Assembly (NCBI GenBank): GCA_002417685.1
Contig: DICP01000050.1
Coordinates: forward strand, 1,552-20,971
Reading direction: 5' to 3'
Length of the DNA stretch: 19,420 nucleotides
DNA from: Candidatus Mesolinea sp. UBA5823
GTDB taxonomy: Bacteria > Chloroflexota > Anaerolineae > Anaerolineales > Anaerolineaceae
Within the stretch, counting starts at the first letter, position 1, and each line of letters opens with the position of its first letter. The translations under genes and the position numbers were made by a program. Below, one piece after another: positions 1 to 8,239 of this stretch. The notes beneath the pieces are model-generated. The model was given only the letters and a program-made list of their open reading frames with translations, was not told the origin of the DNA and ran no database searches.

Positions 1-122
1 TAATTAGTGATTTGGCACGGCTGGAACGCAAGATACTCTTCCTGGAAATCGATTCAGCCTTGCTCATATTGTTGTATTTTGGCGGGCTGGCACTGCTCTA
101 CACCCGCGGGCTTGCTCCCTGA
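1..122 (+). CDS. C-terminal end of an unidentified membrane protein (partial)
   Basis: An open frame (codons starting at base 3) runs in from the left edge and stops at TGA 120-122. It gives about 39 residues: a short charged stretch (ARLERK) and then one hydrophobic helix (SALLILLYFGGLALLY) ending TRGLAP. This looks like the last membrane segment of an integral membrane protein. The gene converges on the aminotransferase gene, with about 100 bases between them. That gap holds a 6-bp inverted repeat (GCAGGC 124-129, GCCTGC 150-155) but no convincing terminator. Too little is visible to name a family, and a chance open frame cannot be excluded. Confidence 0.4.
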   Translation, partial: ISDLARLERKILFLEIDSALLILLYFGGLALLYTRGLAP

Positions 123-224
123 GGCAGGCGTTGTGAGATCAAAAGGGTAGCCTGCAAATCCGCTCTTTTCATGATGCATCTGGATGCGTTGAAGATTTTA
201 GAATGGATAGGACTGTTGAAAGCC

Positions 225-1358
225 TCAAATTGGTTGGCTGATGATCGCTTCAATGACTCTTTCCTGCTCTTCATCGGTGAGGTTATAGAAGAATGGCAGG
301 CGCACTAATTGATCGCTGATGCGCTCAGTTACCGGGCAATCACCCGGCTTTCCGCCAAAGCGCATACCCATATCCGAAAGGTGCAGGGGTAGGTAATGGA
401 ACACCGATAAGATCTCCTGGTCTTTCAGGCGGGCGATGAATGCCTGGCGCTGGGTAAGCCCAGGGAGGAGCAGGTAGTACATATGGTAGCTTTGGGTGCG
501 GTCGAATGGAATAAATGGCTGCCTAACATCATTATGGGTAGCCCAGTCTTGCAGTGCGGCGTCGTACTTCTCCCAGATTTGTCGGCGGCGCGCCTGAATG
601 GTCTGCCACTGCTCTAACTGAGCGCATAGGTACGCCGCAAGCAGATCCGAAGGGAGGTAGCTGGAGCCAATATCCACCCAGGTGTATTTATCCACCATCC
701 CGCGGAAGAAGCGGCTGCGGTTGGTACCTTTCTCGCGAATGATTTCCGCGCGTTCAATGTATTGCGGCTCATTGATGACCAGTGCGCCGCCTTCCCCGCA
801 GGAAAAATTCTTGGTCTCATGAAAGCTTTGGGTGGCCAGGCAGCCAAAGCTGCCCAAAGGTTTGCCTTTATAGGTTCCGTTTAGTCCATGCGCGTTGTCT
901 TCCACCACAGCTAAGTTGTGTTCATTTGCAAAGGCAAGGATGGCATCCATTTCGCAGCCCACGCCGGCATAGTGCACGGGCACCACGGCGCGAGTTTTTG
1001 CACTGACCAAGCGCTCCAGCTGGCTTTCATCCAGGTTGAGCGTATCCGGGTGGATATCAGCGAAAACCGGCACTGCACCGCGCAGCACGAAGGCGTTCAC
1101 GGTGGAAACAAAGGTGAATGATGGAAAAATGACCTCGTCGCCGGGTTGTATATCCAGCAGGAGGGCAGCCATTTCCAATGCATGCGTGCAGGATGTGGTG
1201 AGGAGCACCTTGCGGGCGCCAATGAGTTGTTCCAGTATGGTATGGCAGCGTTTGGTAAAGACGCCATCGCCGGAGATATGCCCGCTGGCGATAGCTTTGC
1301 GCATGTAATCGAATTCATTTCCGAGAAAAGGGGGTTTGTTGAAGGGAATTTTGCTCAT
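225..1358 (-). CDS. wecE: dTDP-4-amino-4,6-dideoxygalactose transaminase (WecE/RffA-like)
   Basis: This is a 377-residue, full-length PLP-dependent aminotransferase of the DegT/DnrJ/EryC1 family. Its family role is to transfer an amino group from glutamate to C4 of a dTDP-4-keto-6-deoxyhexose, giving dTDP-4-amino-4,6-dideoxygalactose (dTDP-Fuc4N) for surface glycans. Visible signatures are the N-terminal IPFNKPP and GHISGDG motifs, which are very WecE-like, TTSCTHALEMAALLL around residue 54, the VVEDNAHG cofactor-binding segment (151-158), and SFHETKNFSCGEGGAL with Lys183 as the likely Schiff-base lysine. The start is ATG 1356-1358; the ribosome site is weak, fitting an internal operon gene 26 bases after the acetyltransferase. 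Pairing with a WecD-like acetyltransferase supports a Fuc4NAc-type product. The exact sugar is inferred. Confidence 0.87.
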   Translation of the reverse strand: MSKIPFNKPPFLGNEFDYMRKAIASGHISGDGVFTKRCHTILEQLIGARKVLLTTSCTHALEMAALLLDIQPGDEVIFPSFTFVSTVNAFVLRGAVPVFADIHPDTLNLDESQLERLVSAKTRAVVPVHYAGVGCEMDAILAFANEHNLAVVEDNAHGLNGTYKGKPLGSFGCLATQSFHETKNFSCGEGGALVINEPQYIERAEIIREKGTNRSRFFRGMVDKYTWVDIGSSYLPSDLLAAYLCAQLEQWQTIQARRRQIWEKYDAALQDWATHNDVRQPFIPFDRTQSYHMYYLLLPGLTQRQAFIARLKDQEILSVFHYLPLHLSDMGMRFGGKPGDCPVTERISDQLVRLPFFYNLTDEEQERVIEAIISQPI

Positions 1359-1384
1359 GGCTCGCTCTGATAAGAAGTTGATTT

Positions 1385-2185
1385 TCAGGTTGGTTTACCG
1401 CGCAATTTTCGCTCTGCGGGGAATGCTGCAGCAGCTTGGGGAAACCACTTATGGAAAGTGTACCAGGAATAGGCTGGTTCAAAGCCGGCTTGCAAACAAG
1501 CCCGTTGAACCGCCACGTTAGCCACATGTGTGGAATTGAGAACCTCCTTCAAACCCTGCTCGCGGCACCACTTTAAACCTTCGATGATAAAGGCACGGTA
1601 AATGCCCCGCCGTTGGAACTCAGGGTTCACCCCAGCCAGAATAAACTCCCCTTGAAGGGGGGAATTGACCCTCAGCGCACGGAAGCCTACTAACTGGCCT
1701 TCTGCCTCTGCCACTAAGACCAGGTTGGCAGCAGCTGGCTCGGTGCAGCAGCGCTCAGCCCAGTCAACATATACCTCTGTGCTCTTCCGGTGGTCCAGCT
1801 TTGGGTCAGCATGGTAATGACCGTAATAGTTCGCGAAAGCCGCGCGGGCAACCGCGCCGACCTGGCTCACCTCGTTAGGCTGCACCGGGCGGATGAGCAC
1901 ATCGCTTTGGTTTTTCGGAATGGGGTGGGTTTTCAGGTCGAAGCGCAAGTAGAGCAAGCTTTCCATTAATTGGAAGCCGGCCGCTTCCATGGCATGCACA
2001 GCAGCAATATCCGTAGTGGGGCAGCGGGCAACCAGAAATTCCACCTGATTAGCAGTGCAAAAATCTAAAACAGAGGGTAGATTTTCGCTGTTTACCAGGC
2101 GAGCGCGCGCTGACCTGACCCCAAAGCGGGCTTCATCCAGGGGAGAAAGTTCCGCAACTGCGCTAGAACTTATTTCAGCTTTCAC
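1385..2185 (-). CDS. GNAT acetyltransferase, WecD-like (dTDP-fucosamine acetyltransferase-type)
   Basis: This 266-residue protein has an N-terminal half with the ELSPLDEARFGVRSARARL pattern seen at the start of WecD, then a GNAT domain from about residue 95. YGHYHADPKLDH (121-132) and the acetyl-CoA loop around QRRGIYRAF (191-199) are visible. The end (VQRACLQAGFEPAYSWYTFHKWF) also fits the WecD group. The expected role is N-acetylation of dTDP-4-amino-4,6-dideoxygalactose made by the next gene. The start is GTG 2183-2185, supported by an AGGAG site (2196-2200) ten bases away. It overlaps the end of the glycosyltransferase gene by 11 bases, so translation is probably coupled. The GNAT fold is clear; the exact acceptor is inferred from context. 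Confidence 0.75.
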   Translation of the reverse strand: MKAEISSSAVAELSPLDEARFGVRSARARLVNSENLPSVLDFCTANQVEFLVARCPTTDIAAVHAMEAAGFQLMESLLYLRFDLKTHPIPKNQSDVLIRPVQPNEVSQVGAVARAAFANYYGHYHADPKLDHRKSTEVYVDWAERCCTEPAAANLVLVAEAEGQLVGFRALRVNSPLQGEFILAGVNPEFQRRGIYRAFIIEGLKWCREQGLKEVLNSTHVANVAVQRACLQAGFEPAYSWYTFHKWFPQAAAAFPAERKLRGKPT

Positions 2186-3173
2186 GGCTGGAGTTCTCCT
2201 GGCTTTCGGTGAGCGGTTCGACCTTGAGCACTTCTCGGATGGTATAAACGGGTTTATTCAAGGTCCGGCTAAACATCCTGCCCAAGTATTCGCCAAAAAT
2301 GCCCAAGGCAAAAAGCTGTACACCTGAAAAAATCGAAATGATGGAAGCCAGGAAGGGAAACCCGGGCAAACTGCCGCCGCGAACGATGTAACTGATGAGC
2401 ACATAAAGCAGAACGCCAACGCCGAAAATGGTGAAGATAAAGCCGGTGATGCTGGCAATCCGCAAGGGTGCGTTGCTGAAACCGGTAACGAGCGTCAGGG
2501 CATGACTCATCAGCTTCCTAAAGCTGTAATTGGACTTTCCATATTCCCGCTCCTGGTGGTTCACTATCACGGAAGCAAAACGCGTCGTCCCCCAACTGAG
2601 CAACACGTCGATGGAAACAAAAGAGCCTTGATAATCGGAAAATGCCCTTGCCAACTCTGCGCGGAAAAGCCGGAACGCAGATACCGTCGCGGCACTGTTG
2701 ATGCCCATCATCCTGTGCAACACTTGCTTAATCAAACGGGAGGATAAATCCCGCCAAAAGCCATGTTTCTCGGCTGCGGGCGCGCCGTAGACCACATCAT
2801 ACCCTTCCGCGAGTTTTGCGAAGAGTTTGGGCGTCTCTTCGGGAGGGTGCTGCAGATCGTCATCCATCGTGAGGATTAGTTCGTAACGTGCCTGCCGGAT
2901 GCCGCACAATAAGGCGTTGTGCTGCCCAAAGTTGCGCATCAGGTTGATGCCGATGACGCGCGGGCTGGAAGCACACAGCTCTGTAATCACGCGCCAGCTT
3001 TCATCGCGGCTGTCGTCATTGACTAGTAGGATTTCATAATCGGAACATAAGGCGGGCAAAGTGGTATGCAGCCTTTCCACTAGCAGCGGCAAACTACGCT
3101 CGCTGTTGTAGACTGGAATTACTACAGAACAGGTTGGTTTGGCGTCGTTGTTTTCTATTGCCCAAGACCTAAT
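2175..3173 (-). CDS. GT2 polyprenyl-phosphate-type glycosyltransferase with two C-terminal membrane helices
   Basis: This is a glycosyltransferase of the GT2 DPM1/ArnC/GtrB type, which moves a sugar from a nucleotide donor to a lipid carrier at the membrane. Counting from TTG 3092, it has LLVNDDSRDESW, the DXD-like TMDDDLQHP (Asp77-79), the acceptor loop EYGKSNYSFRKL and two membrane helices (about 211-235 and 250-272). The first strand of the fold (CSVVIPVYNSERSL) is encoded upstream of TTG 3092 in the same frame. The gene therefore begins earlier, but the frame holds no ATG, GTG or TTG back to the stop at 3174-3176. ATT 3171-3173 is the first codon available. An ATG at 3188-3190 lies in another frame and would need one extra base to join. 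The coordinates cover the whole open frame; the true start is unresolved. Confidence 0.82.
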   Translation of the reverse strand: MRSWAIENNDAKPTCSVVIPVYNSERSLPLLVERLHTTLPALCSDYEILLVNDDSRDESWRVITELCASSPRVIGINLMRNFGQHNALLCGIRQARYELILTMDDDLQHPPEETPKLFAKLAEGYDVVYGAPAAEKHGFWRDLSSRLIKQVLHRMMGINSAATVSAFRLFRAELARAFSDYQGSFVSIDVLLSWGTTRFASVIVNHQEREYGKSNYSFRKLMSHALTLVTGFSNAPLRIASITGFIFTIFGVGVLLYVLISYIVRGGSLPGFPFLASIISIFSGVQLFALGIFGEYLGRMFSRTLNKPVYTIREVLKVEPLTESQENSSRES

Positions 3174-3207
3174 TTATTTATCTTTCTCATGTTGGCGTAG
3201 ATGGTCT

Positions 3208-3250
3208 AATCTTGAAAATAATAGCACCGATGGCTGTGATTTTCAAGATT
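3208..3250. repeat. Perfect 12-bp inverted repeat upstream of the glycosyltransferase operon
   Basis: AATCTTGAAAAT (3208-3219) is matched exactly by ATTTTCAAGATT (3239-3250), with 19 bases between. The loop can form a further AGC/GCT pairing (3223-3225 with 3233-3235). The repeat lies between the operon start and the terminator at 3307-3341, where a leader RNA or operator would be. No U-run follows the stem on the minus strand, so it is not an ordinary terminator. Its function is unknown. Confidence 0.55.
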
Positions 3251-3303
3251 GTGACTGTTCCAGCAGAAGGCTGATTGGGATCTGTGATTGTTGAAAGGGG
3301 CAT

Positions 3304-3342
3304 AAAAAATCAAGGCGGCTTTTATTAGGCCGCCTTGATTTT
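3304..3342 (-). terminator. Strong intrinsic terminator after the amylopullulanase remnant
   Basis: A perfect 13-bp stem (AAATCAAGGCGGC at 3307-3319 with GCCGCCTTGATTT at 3329-3341) encloses a 9-base loop. The A-run at 3304-3309 becomes a U-run on the minus strand, so it ends leftward transcripts coming from 3357. The T-run at 3339-3342 could let it act weakly the other way too. It separates the remnant from the sugar operon. Confidence 0.88.
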
Positions 3343-3356
3343 GTGAGGTCTTGATT

Positions 3357-4838
3357 CTAGCGTGCTATGACCGTCAGATAGATTATGTAAGCTCGCGTGC
3401 CAAATGACCACACAAGCGGAACTTGCTGCATGTCGCCGCCAACATCCACCTTGCCGCTGACGGTGGCAGTATAGGACTGCAGCCCAGTCAACGGGATTGA
3501 GGGGGTAAAGGTGTGGGTGAAGGTTGCCGGGTCATATTGGCATGTGCCGGGAATAGTGTCTCCACCCTCAGTTTGCAGCAGCGGGCAGGCATTCTCAGGC
3601 ATAGCCTGACTCCAGGTGATGACAAGCTCAGCGCCGGCAGGCATAATAAGCGCACCATCCGCCGGCTGGAACGCTGTGACAATCGGATCGCGCCAGTTGA
3701 GTACAGTATATGTGAAGGTCTGGGTGCCATTTTCGCCATAATCTACAAGCAGCGAAAGGTTACCTAGCTCTTCATTACCATCAGCACCTTTCATTACCGT
3801 CTCCCAACTGCCGCGGGCAAATTTGAATTCGACTAGCGTTCCATCGAGAATATCGAATGTTCCTTTCCAGTTGGTCTCGCTCACTTGGGTGAGGGCTGTG
3901 CCTGCTGGATTCCAATCGCCGACCGTGCCATCGTCGTTGACTACCCTGGTCAGGTAGACAGTCCCAGGCGTAAAGCTGGGAACCGTAATATCAAAGGTAA
4001 CCGATACGAGCTTAGGTTCAGCCGCATGGCTAACTATGTTGGAAGGCTGGCTGCGGTTGAAGCTGGTATCGATGGCGATCACGTAATAATAGTACGTCAG
4101 CCCGCGCTCCACAGTTTCGTCTCGGTAAGTAAGGCTTGGGGCTAATTCGCGATGGATTCTAGTGAAGGTTATTCCATCGGTTGAGCGGTACAGGTCGTAG
4201 GCATAAATGGCAACGTTGTCTTCTGCCTCGGTCCAAGCGAGGTCGATAGACGAAGCACTCCAGTCCGTCAGGCTGAGAGTGGGAGCTAATGGCGGGGTTA
4301 TATCATCGGAGGGGTTGACCGTCAGATTCCCGGCTTGATCGGGTGAGTAGCCATTGCCAGTGCCATCAAGATCGGCATAAAGCCAGGTTTCACCTCCGTT
4401 TGTCGAGTAACGGTAAGCGTAATCAAAAGTCCCCGTTGTTTCAGGCAACAGATTCCCTTTGAACTCATCGTTATTTCCGGACTGGACATTGAAAACGGCA
4501 TCTACCCAAATCCAAGCTGCATTTCCAGCGGGATCAGAGCCATCGGGTCCAAAGCCCACCTGTGCCCACAAGCCTGGGGTTGCACCCGGCTCGCTGGTCA
4601 CGGATTCGATATAAACCTGTCCATAGATATTTTCGGTGGGCGTGACGCCAATCGTGTGGGTAATCGAAGCTGGCCATTGGAGATTAGCCCAATCGATCGT
4701 GTAAGCTGGCAGTGCAGACACTTCATTAGAAGGGGCGCTTACCAAACCAGTAAGCTCATCTTTAGCAATGACCATGTAATAGACGCGTTGGCCGGGGGTG
4801 AGGCCAGTATCTGTGTAGGTGTTTTTAACGGAAAAGAA
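3357..4838 (-). pseudogene. 3' remnant of an amylopullulanase-type secreted starch-degrading protein
   Basis: The open frame begins directly after an in-frame stop (TAA 4839-4841) and enters the middle of an fn3 domain: TYTDTGLTPGQRVYY precedes the first ATG (4775). Numbered from that ATG (472 residues), it contains an fn3 tail (1-20), a module beginning IDWANLQWP (28-150), an fn3 domain (about 160-250), a starch-binding CBM20-like module (about 255-365, with WNPAGTALTQV, FKFARGSWETVMKG and VLNWRDP) and a Big_5-type Ig domain (364-460). It ends IIYLTVIAR. This order is what I know from C-terminal halves of amylopullulanases. There is no signal peptide and no GH13 or GH57 catalytic domain, so secretion or starch cleavage is not expected. 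A shifted frame just upstream (about 4828-4906) could continue the domain. A split gene or sequencing error is possible. Confidence 0.7.
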
Positions 4839-4981
4839 TTATTGGCTGAACCTGAATTGCCAGAAACAGCCAAAACGTTGTTAATTCGCCTTTCTTCAGG
4901 ACACTAATTTGAGAAACTCAGGTTTTAATAAGATTCCAATACCAAAAATCCTAGAGGTTCGATTATGTAGGAATTTTATGA

Positions 4982-5028
4982 CACTTAAGGCTGTTCTTTA
5001 AGAAGGAACAGCCTTAAGTGCTTTTTTT
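4982..5028 (+). terminator. 15-bp hairpin with T-run, oriented rightward
   Basis: CACTTAAGGCTGTTC (4982-4996) pairs perfectly with GAACAGCCTTAAGTG (5006-5020) across a 9-base loop and is followed by seven T (5022-5028). That is a strong intrinsic terminator for the plus strand, yet both neighbouring genes run leftward. On the minus strand the hairpin sits just after the metalloprotease stop (5033) and is followed by UCAUAAAAUU rather than a U-run. It may still end or protect the metalloprotease transcript. The rest of 4842-5032 holds no recognisable gene. Confidence 0.6.
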
Positions 5029-5032
5029 GTAA

Positions 5033-8000
5033 TTATCTTGATATTAGTGGTAAGAATATGGAATATTCCAATACAATTATTGTCACATCTATCGATTGGG
5101 GGCTATTCAATGCATCATTTCCAAAAATTTCTATTGATCCAGAATAAGTCCCAGGTGGCAAATCAGAGGAATTAATTCTAATGCCAATATTGGAAGGGGT
5201 AAAACCATTCATAGCAGATAAGGAAAGCCACCCTTGTGTTGATACAGCAGACCAACTAATCGTTCCATCACCAACATTTCTGACCGCGATATTTAAGGGA
5301 GAGAAAAACACACCTTGGCCAACAATTAGGTGAGCGGTGTCTGGACTCACATCGAGGTTCATCGGAAGCACAATTGGGAGGCGAGAAACATCCAATATAA
5401 AACTTGCCAATCCTATTTGTCCATCACTGTCCTCAGCTAATAGTGTGATGGAGTGCTCTCCTTCAGAGAGGTCGGAACATTCAATGTTAATTGATTGACC
5501 AAACCCGAGAGATCCATCAATGTCGGAACTCCATTCGAGTGACGAATCCTGGATAGTGCCATCTTCAGCATCATTAGCTTTTCCAGATAGGGTTACTACC
5601 TGTTCCTCTACACAGAAACTGTTACCTGTAGGTGAAACGATATTCGCAACTGGTGCGTGTCTTGGAGTAGAAAAGATACCTGAAGTAGCCTGTCCGGTAT
5701 TACTCCCATCTGTCGCAAAAACTCGGACCTGAGCTTGCGCAGAGCCTGGTAAATTGTTAAGATCCACTTCGTAACTTGTTACTGTCCAACCTATCGCCAG
5801 AGTCGACCAGGTGGCTCCAGCATCAGGACTGTACTGGATAGTGTACTCAAGGTCATCACCATCACTGTCACTGGCAGTCCAAATGATTGTTCCTGTCTCA
5901 CCAGTCCAAATTGCACCACTACTTGGATTTATTATTTGCACAACCGGGGAGTTTGGCGAAACAAATCGAGTTTCCAATATCGTGGCACCTTCTAACAACC
6001 TGATTTCCTTCACACCAGTTGGCCATGGGAGCAGCAAGGCAAAAATACCGGTGGGTTCTACTGCATCAGCGACATGTTCTACATCGAAATCATGTTCGGC
6101 AATGACATTATTCGTTTCATCAAGGAACTGGATTGTGTATGGACCAGGTTCCGGGGCAGAAACATCTGCAGGTGAGTCGATTTGTAGTATTGTATCAATT
6201 TCTCCCGCACCAACATCAAGTAATACTTGTCCATTGATCAATATCGCTTCTCCTCCTGTTACCAAAGCGATATCTCTTTGTATTAAATTATTAGTTTCGC
6301 CATAACGCATCTCAATCGCAGTTTTTAGGAAATTGTAAGTGTAATCAGAAACCCACATTGGGCGGCAATAACCCATGAGATCTCCCGTTGAGGGACCGAA
6401 AATACGATTCTTGGTAATACTTATTCCGTAAAATGCGTGATCTCCGCTATCGAATTGGCTAATATGCCCATTGCTGTATGGATAGTATCCTGGATTGCCT
6501 TCATCCCCCCTGCATAATGTGTGTTGACGGCCTAGATTATGGCCAATTTCATGTGTCCCAACTGAAGGATCGCCTCCGACCCAATAACCCGCAGCAACAT
6601 GACCAGGCCTCTCTCCCAAGCCCAGGTCCGCACCTACTCCGGCCGGGTAATCAACCAAAACACCATAATAAAGACGCTCACAATTTATTGGCCAACCAGT
6701 CACACATCCATCGAGCAATCTGTTTAGTCGTAGATCTTTAAGGACCTCGGTCAAATTCGGAGGGACTGGACCATCATAATTCCAATCATAAGGCCTATCC
6801 CAATCGAGCCTATTAATCGGATATTGGGCAATAATATCTTCGAGAACATTATCGATATCATTTGAATTAGGATAATGCTCGACTCCATATTCGTCAGTCC
6901 AGCGAATTCCAACCATTCTAATCTCTGGCTGAGGAACATCATTAAATGTCACCGTAACTTTACAATCATCAGCTGTATCAGCTTTATCTTTGCAGGATAT
7001 ATTTTGACCTAAACCTGTTAACTCGAATTCAACAGTTCCCCATAACCATGACCTAGGGATTTCAAAATAGAAACTATCCTCAAGTGCTGCTCTACTTGGT
7101 CTCTCAAGTATATCGATACGAGCATTTTGATTTTTTGGTTGGAGTGGAGATAGCGGCAAAGCAACACCATTCCGGCGACCGATGAGACGAGCTGAATAAT
7201 TATAAATTGTTCCTGAAAGGCTTCGGACATGGGCCCGTACGAACGTTGGTTTATAACTAATAAGTACAACACTATCGGTTAAATCCTGGATTGCTTGAGT
7301 AACTTCAAGACCAGTCAACTCAATTAAGTCATCACTTACCAGGCTTGTAGCTTCCAGGAAAACCGCAGAATCATACACATGGTCTGAAGCGTCCGCTATT
7401 GCTAGCTTGAGTGAGTTCGTTTGCCCTGGATTAACCTCAGACCAACAGGTTAGAACATGTGTTAATCCATCCATTTCAGTGTCCAATTGGCCTCCACCGT
7501 CACTGAGGTCATTTGATATGTAATACTCCGGATGCGAATATGGTTCAGTTGTATAAGGATTTCCATAGTTTACGGTATTAATGGATACAGGATCTCCCTC
7601 TACAGTTGCGCAGTTCTCACCATTGATGAAAAATGCAAAGACATCATTATATGTTGTGTTCACATATTCATTGTATTCATCTGACACAAATGTATAGCGG
7701 AAATACACGATAGGAGTGGTAGGGATAAAATCAATTTCCAGAACCGCGGCATCATAGGTTGTATAGCCCGATAATGCGTCCAGGTCTGTGTCACCAACAG
7801 TATGGTTATCAGTGGAAATGTTATCTGAAGTATTGGGACCGACAACATTGTGTACCGAACCCGAGGTGAGTAGGATACCATTATTGAACCCTACGATATT
7901 CTCTCCTCCGTAGAAAATTCCAGACGCAATATCTGCGCCTTTATACGTAACATCAACCACTTCGACACCCATGCCAACTAATGTTGTGGCTAGATCTTCT

Positions 8001-8239
8001 GGGGTCAATAAATCTGAGAGCTCTTCAACTACCAAACCATCGTAGGTCACGCTATTTATATTGGGTTCTTTGCCTTCGCCGGGTATACGTTCTTGCTGAT
8101 AAAAAGTCGATGGTATTTCCTGGTAAATATTATTGCTTTTATTCATACCCAAATCTGCCGTTGCAGTTGTTGCAGTGAAAAAGGTTGAGAGCAACGTAAA
8201 CGGTAACAAAACGCCGACATTCAATAACTGTCTTTTCAT
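5033..8239 (-). CDS. Secreted multidomain protein: choice-of-anchor L domain plus metzincin-type zinc protease
   Basis: This 1068-residue protein has a signal peptide (1-29, ending ATTATA). A choice-of-anchor L domain covers about 65-300 (LVVEELSDLLTPEDLATTL, NGILLTSGSV, YFRYTFVSDEYNEYV, NDVFAFFING). A linking beta domain (309-440, LEVTQAIQDL and KPTFVRAHVRS) follows. The metzincin zinc site HEIGHNLGRQH spans 563-573, with zinc ligands His563, His567 and His573 and catalytic Glu564; DLMGYC with Met622 is a likely Met-turn. Two Ig-like domains (about 766-860 and 863-952) and a BACON-like module (about 961-1057) precede the tail YSIFLPLISR. The protein is probably exported and cuts proteins outside the cell; its substrate is unknown. 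ATG 8237-8239 has a good AGGAG site (8249-8253). The gene is clearly more A+T-rich than its flanks, which may signal transfer. Confidence 0.85.
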   Translation of the reverse strand: MKRQLLNVGVLLPFTLLSTFFTATTATADLGMNKSNNIYQEIPSTFYQQERIPGEGKEPNINSVTYDGLVVEELSDLLTPEDLATTLVGMGVEVVDVTYKGADIASGIFYGGENIVGFNNGILLTSGSVHNVVGPNTSDNISTDNHTVGDTDLDALSGYTTYDAAVLEIDFIPTTPIVYFRYTFVSDEYNEYVNTTYNDVFAFFINGENCATVEGDPVSINTVNYGNPYTTEPYSHPEYYISNDLSDGGGQLDTEMDGLTHVLTCWSEVNPGQTNSLKLAIADASDHVYDSAVFLEATSLVSDDLIELTGLEVTQAIQDLTDSVVLISYKPTFVRAHVRSLSGTIYNYSARLIGRRNGVALPLSPLQPKNQNARIDILERPSRAALEDSFYFEIPRSWLWGTVEFELTGLGQNISCKDKADTADDCKVTVTFNDVPQPEIRMVGIRWTDEYGVEHYPNSNDIDNVLEDIIAQYPINRLDWDRPYDWNYDGPVPPNLTEVLKDLRLNRLLDGCVTGWPINCERLYYGVLVDYPAGVGADLGLGERPGHVAAGYWVGGDPSVGTHEIGHNLGRQHTLCRGDEGNPGYYPYSNGHISQFDSGDHAFYGISITKNRIFGPSTGDLMGYCRPMWVSDYTYNFLKTAIEMRYGETNNLIQRDIALVTGGEAILINGQVLLDVGAGEIDTILQIDSPADVSAPEPGPYTIQFLDETNNVIAEHDFDVEHVADAVEPTGIFALLLPWPTGVKEIRLLEGATILETRFVSPNSPVVQIINPSSGAIWTGETGTIIWTASDSDGDDLEYTIQYSPDAGATWSTLAIGWTVTSYEVDLNNLPGSAQAQVRVFATDGSNTGQATSGIFSTPRHAPVANIVSPTGNSFCVEEQVVTLSGKANDAEDGTIQDSSLEWSSDIDGSLGFGQSINIECSDLSEGEHSITLLAEDSDGQIGLASFILDVSRLPIVLPMNLDVSPDTAHLIVGQGVFFSPLNIAVRNVGDGTISWSAVSTQGWLSLSAMNGFTPSNIGIRINSSDLPPGTYSGSIEIFGNDALNSPQSIDVTIIVLEYSIFLPLISR

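Noticed and set aside
5811..6305. A 164-residue open frame on the plus strand inside the metalloprotease gene
   Set aside because: It lies antisense to clearly conserved domains, is Ser/Pro/Thr-rich without a domain pattern and has no ribosome site.
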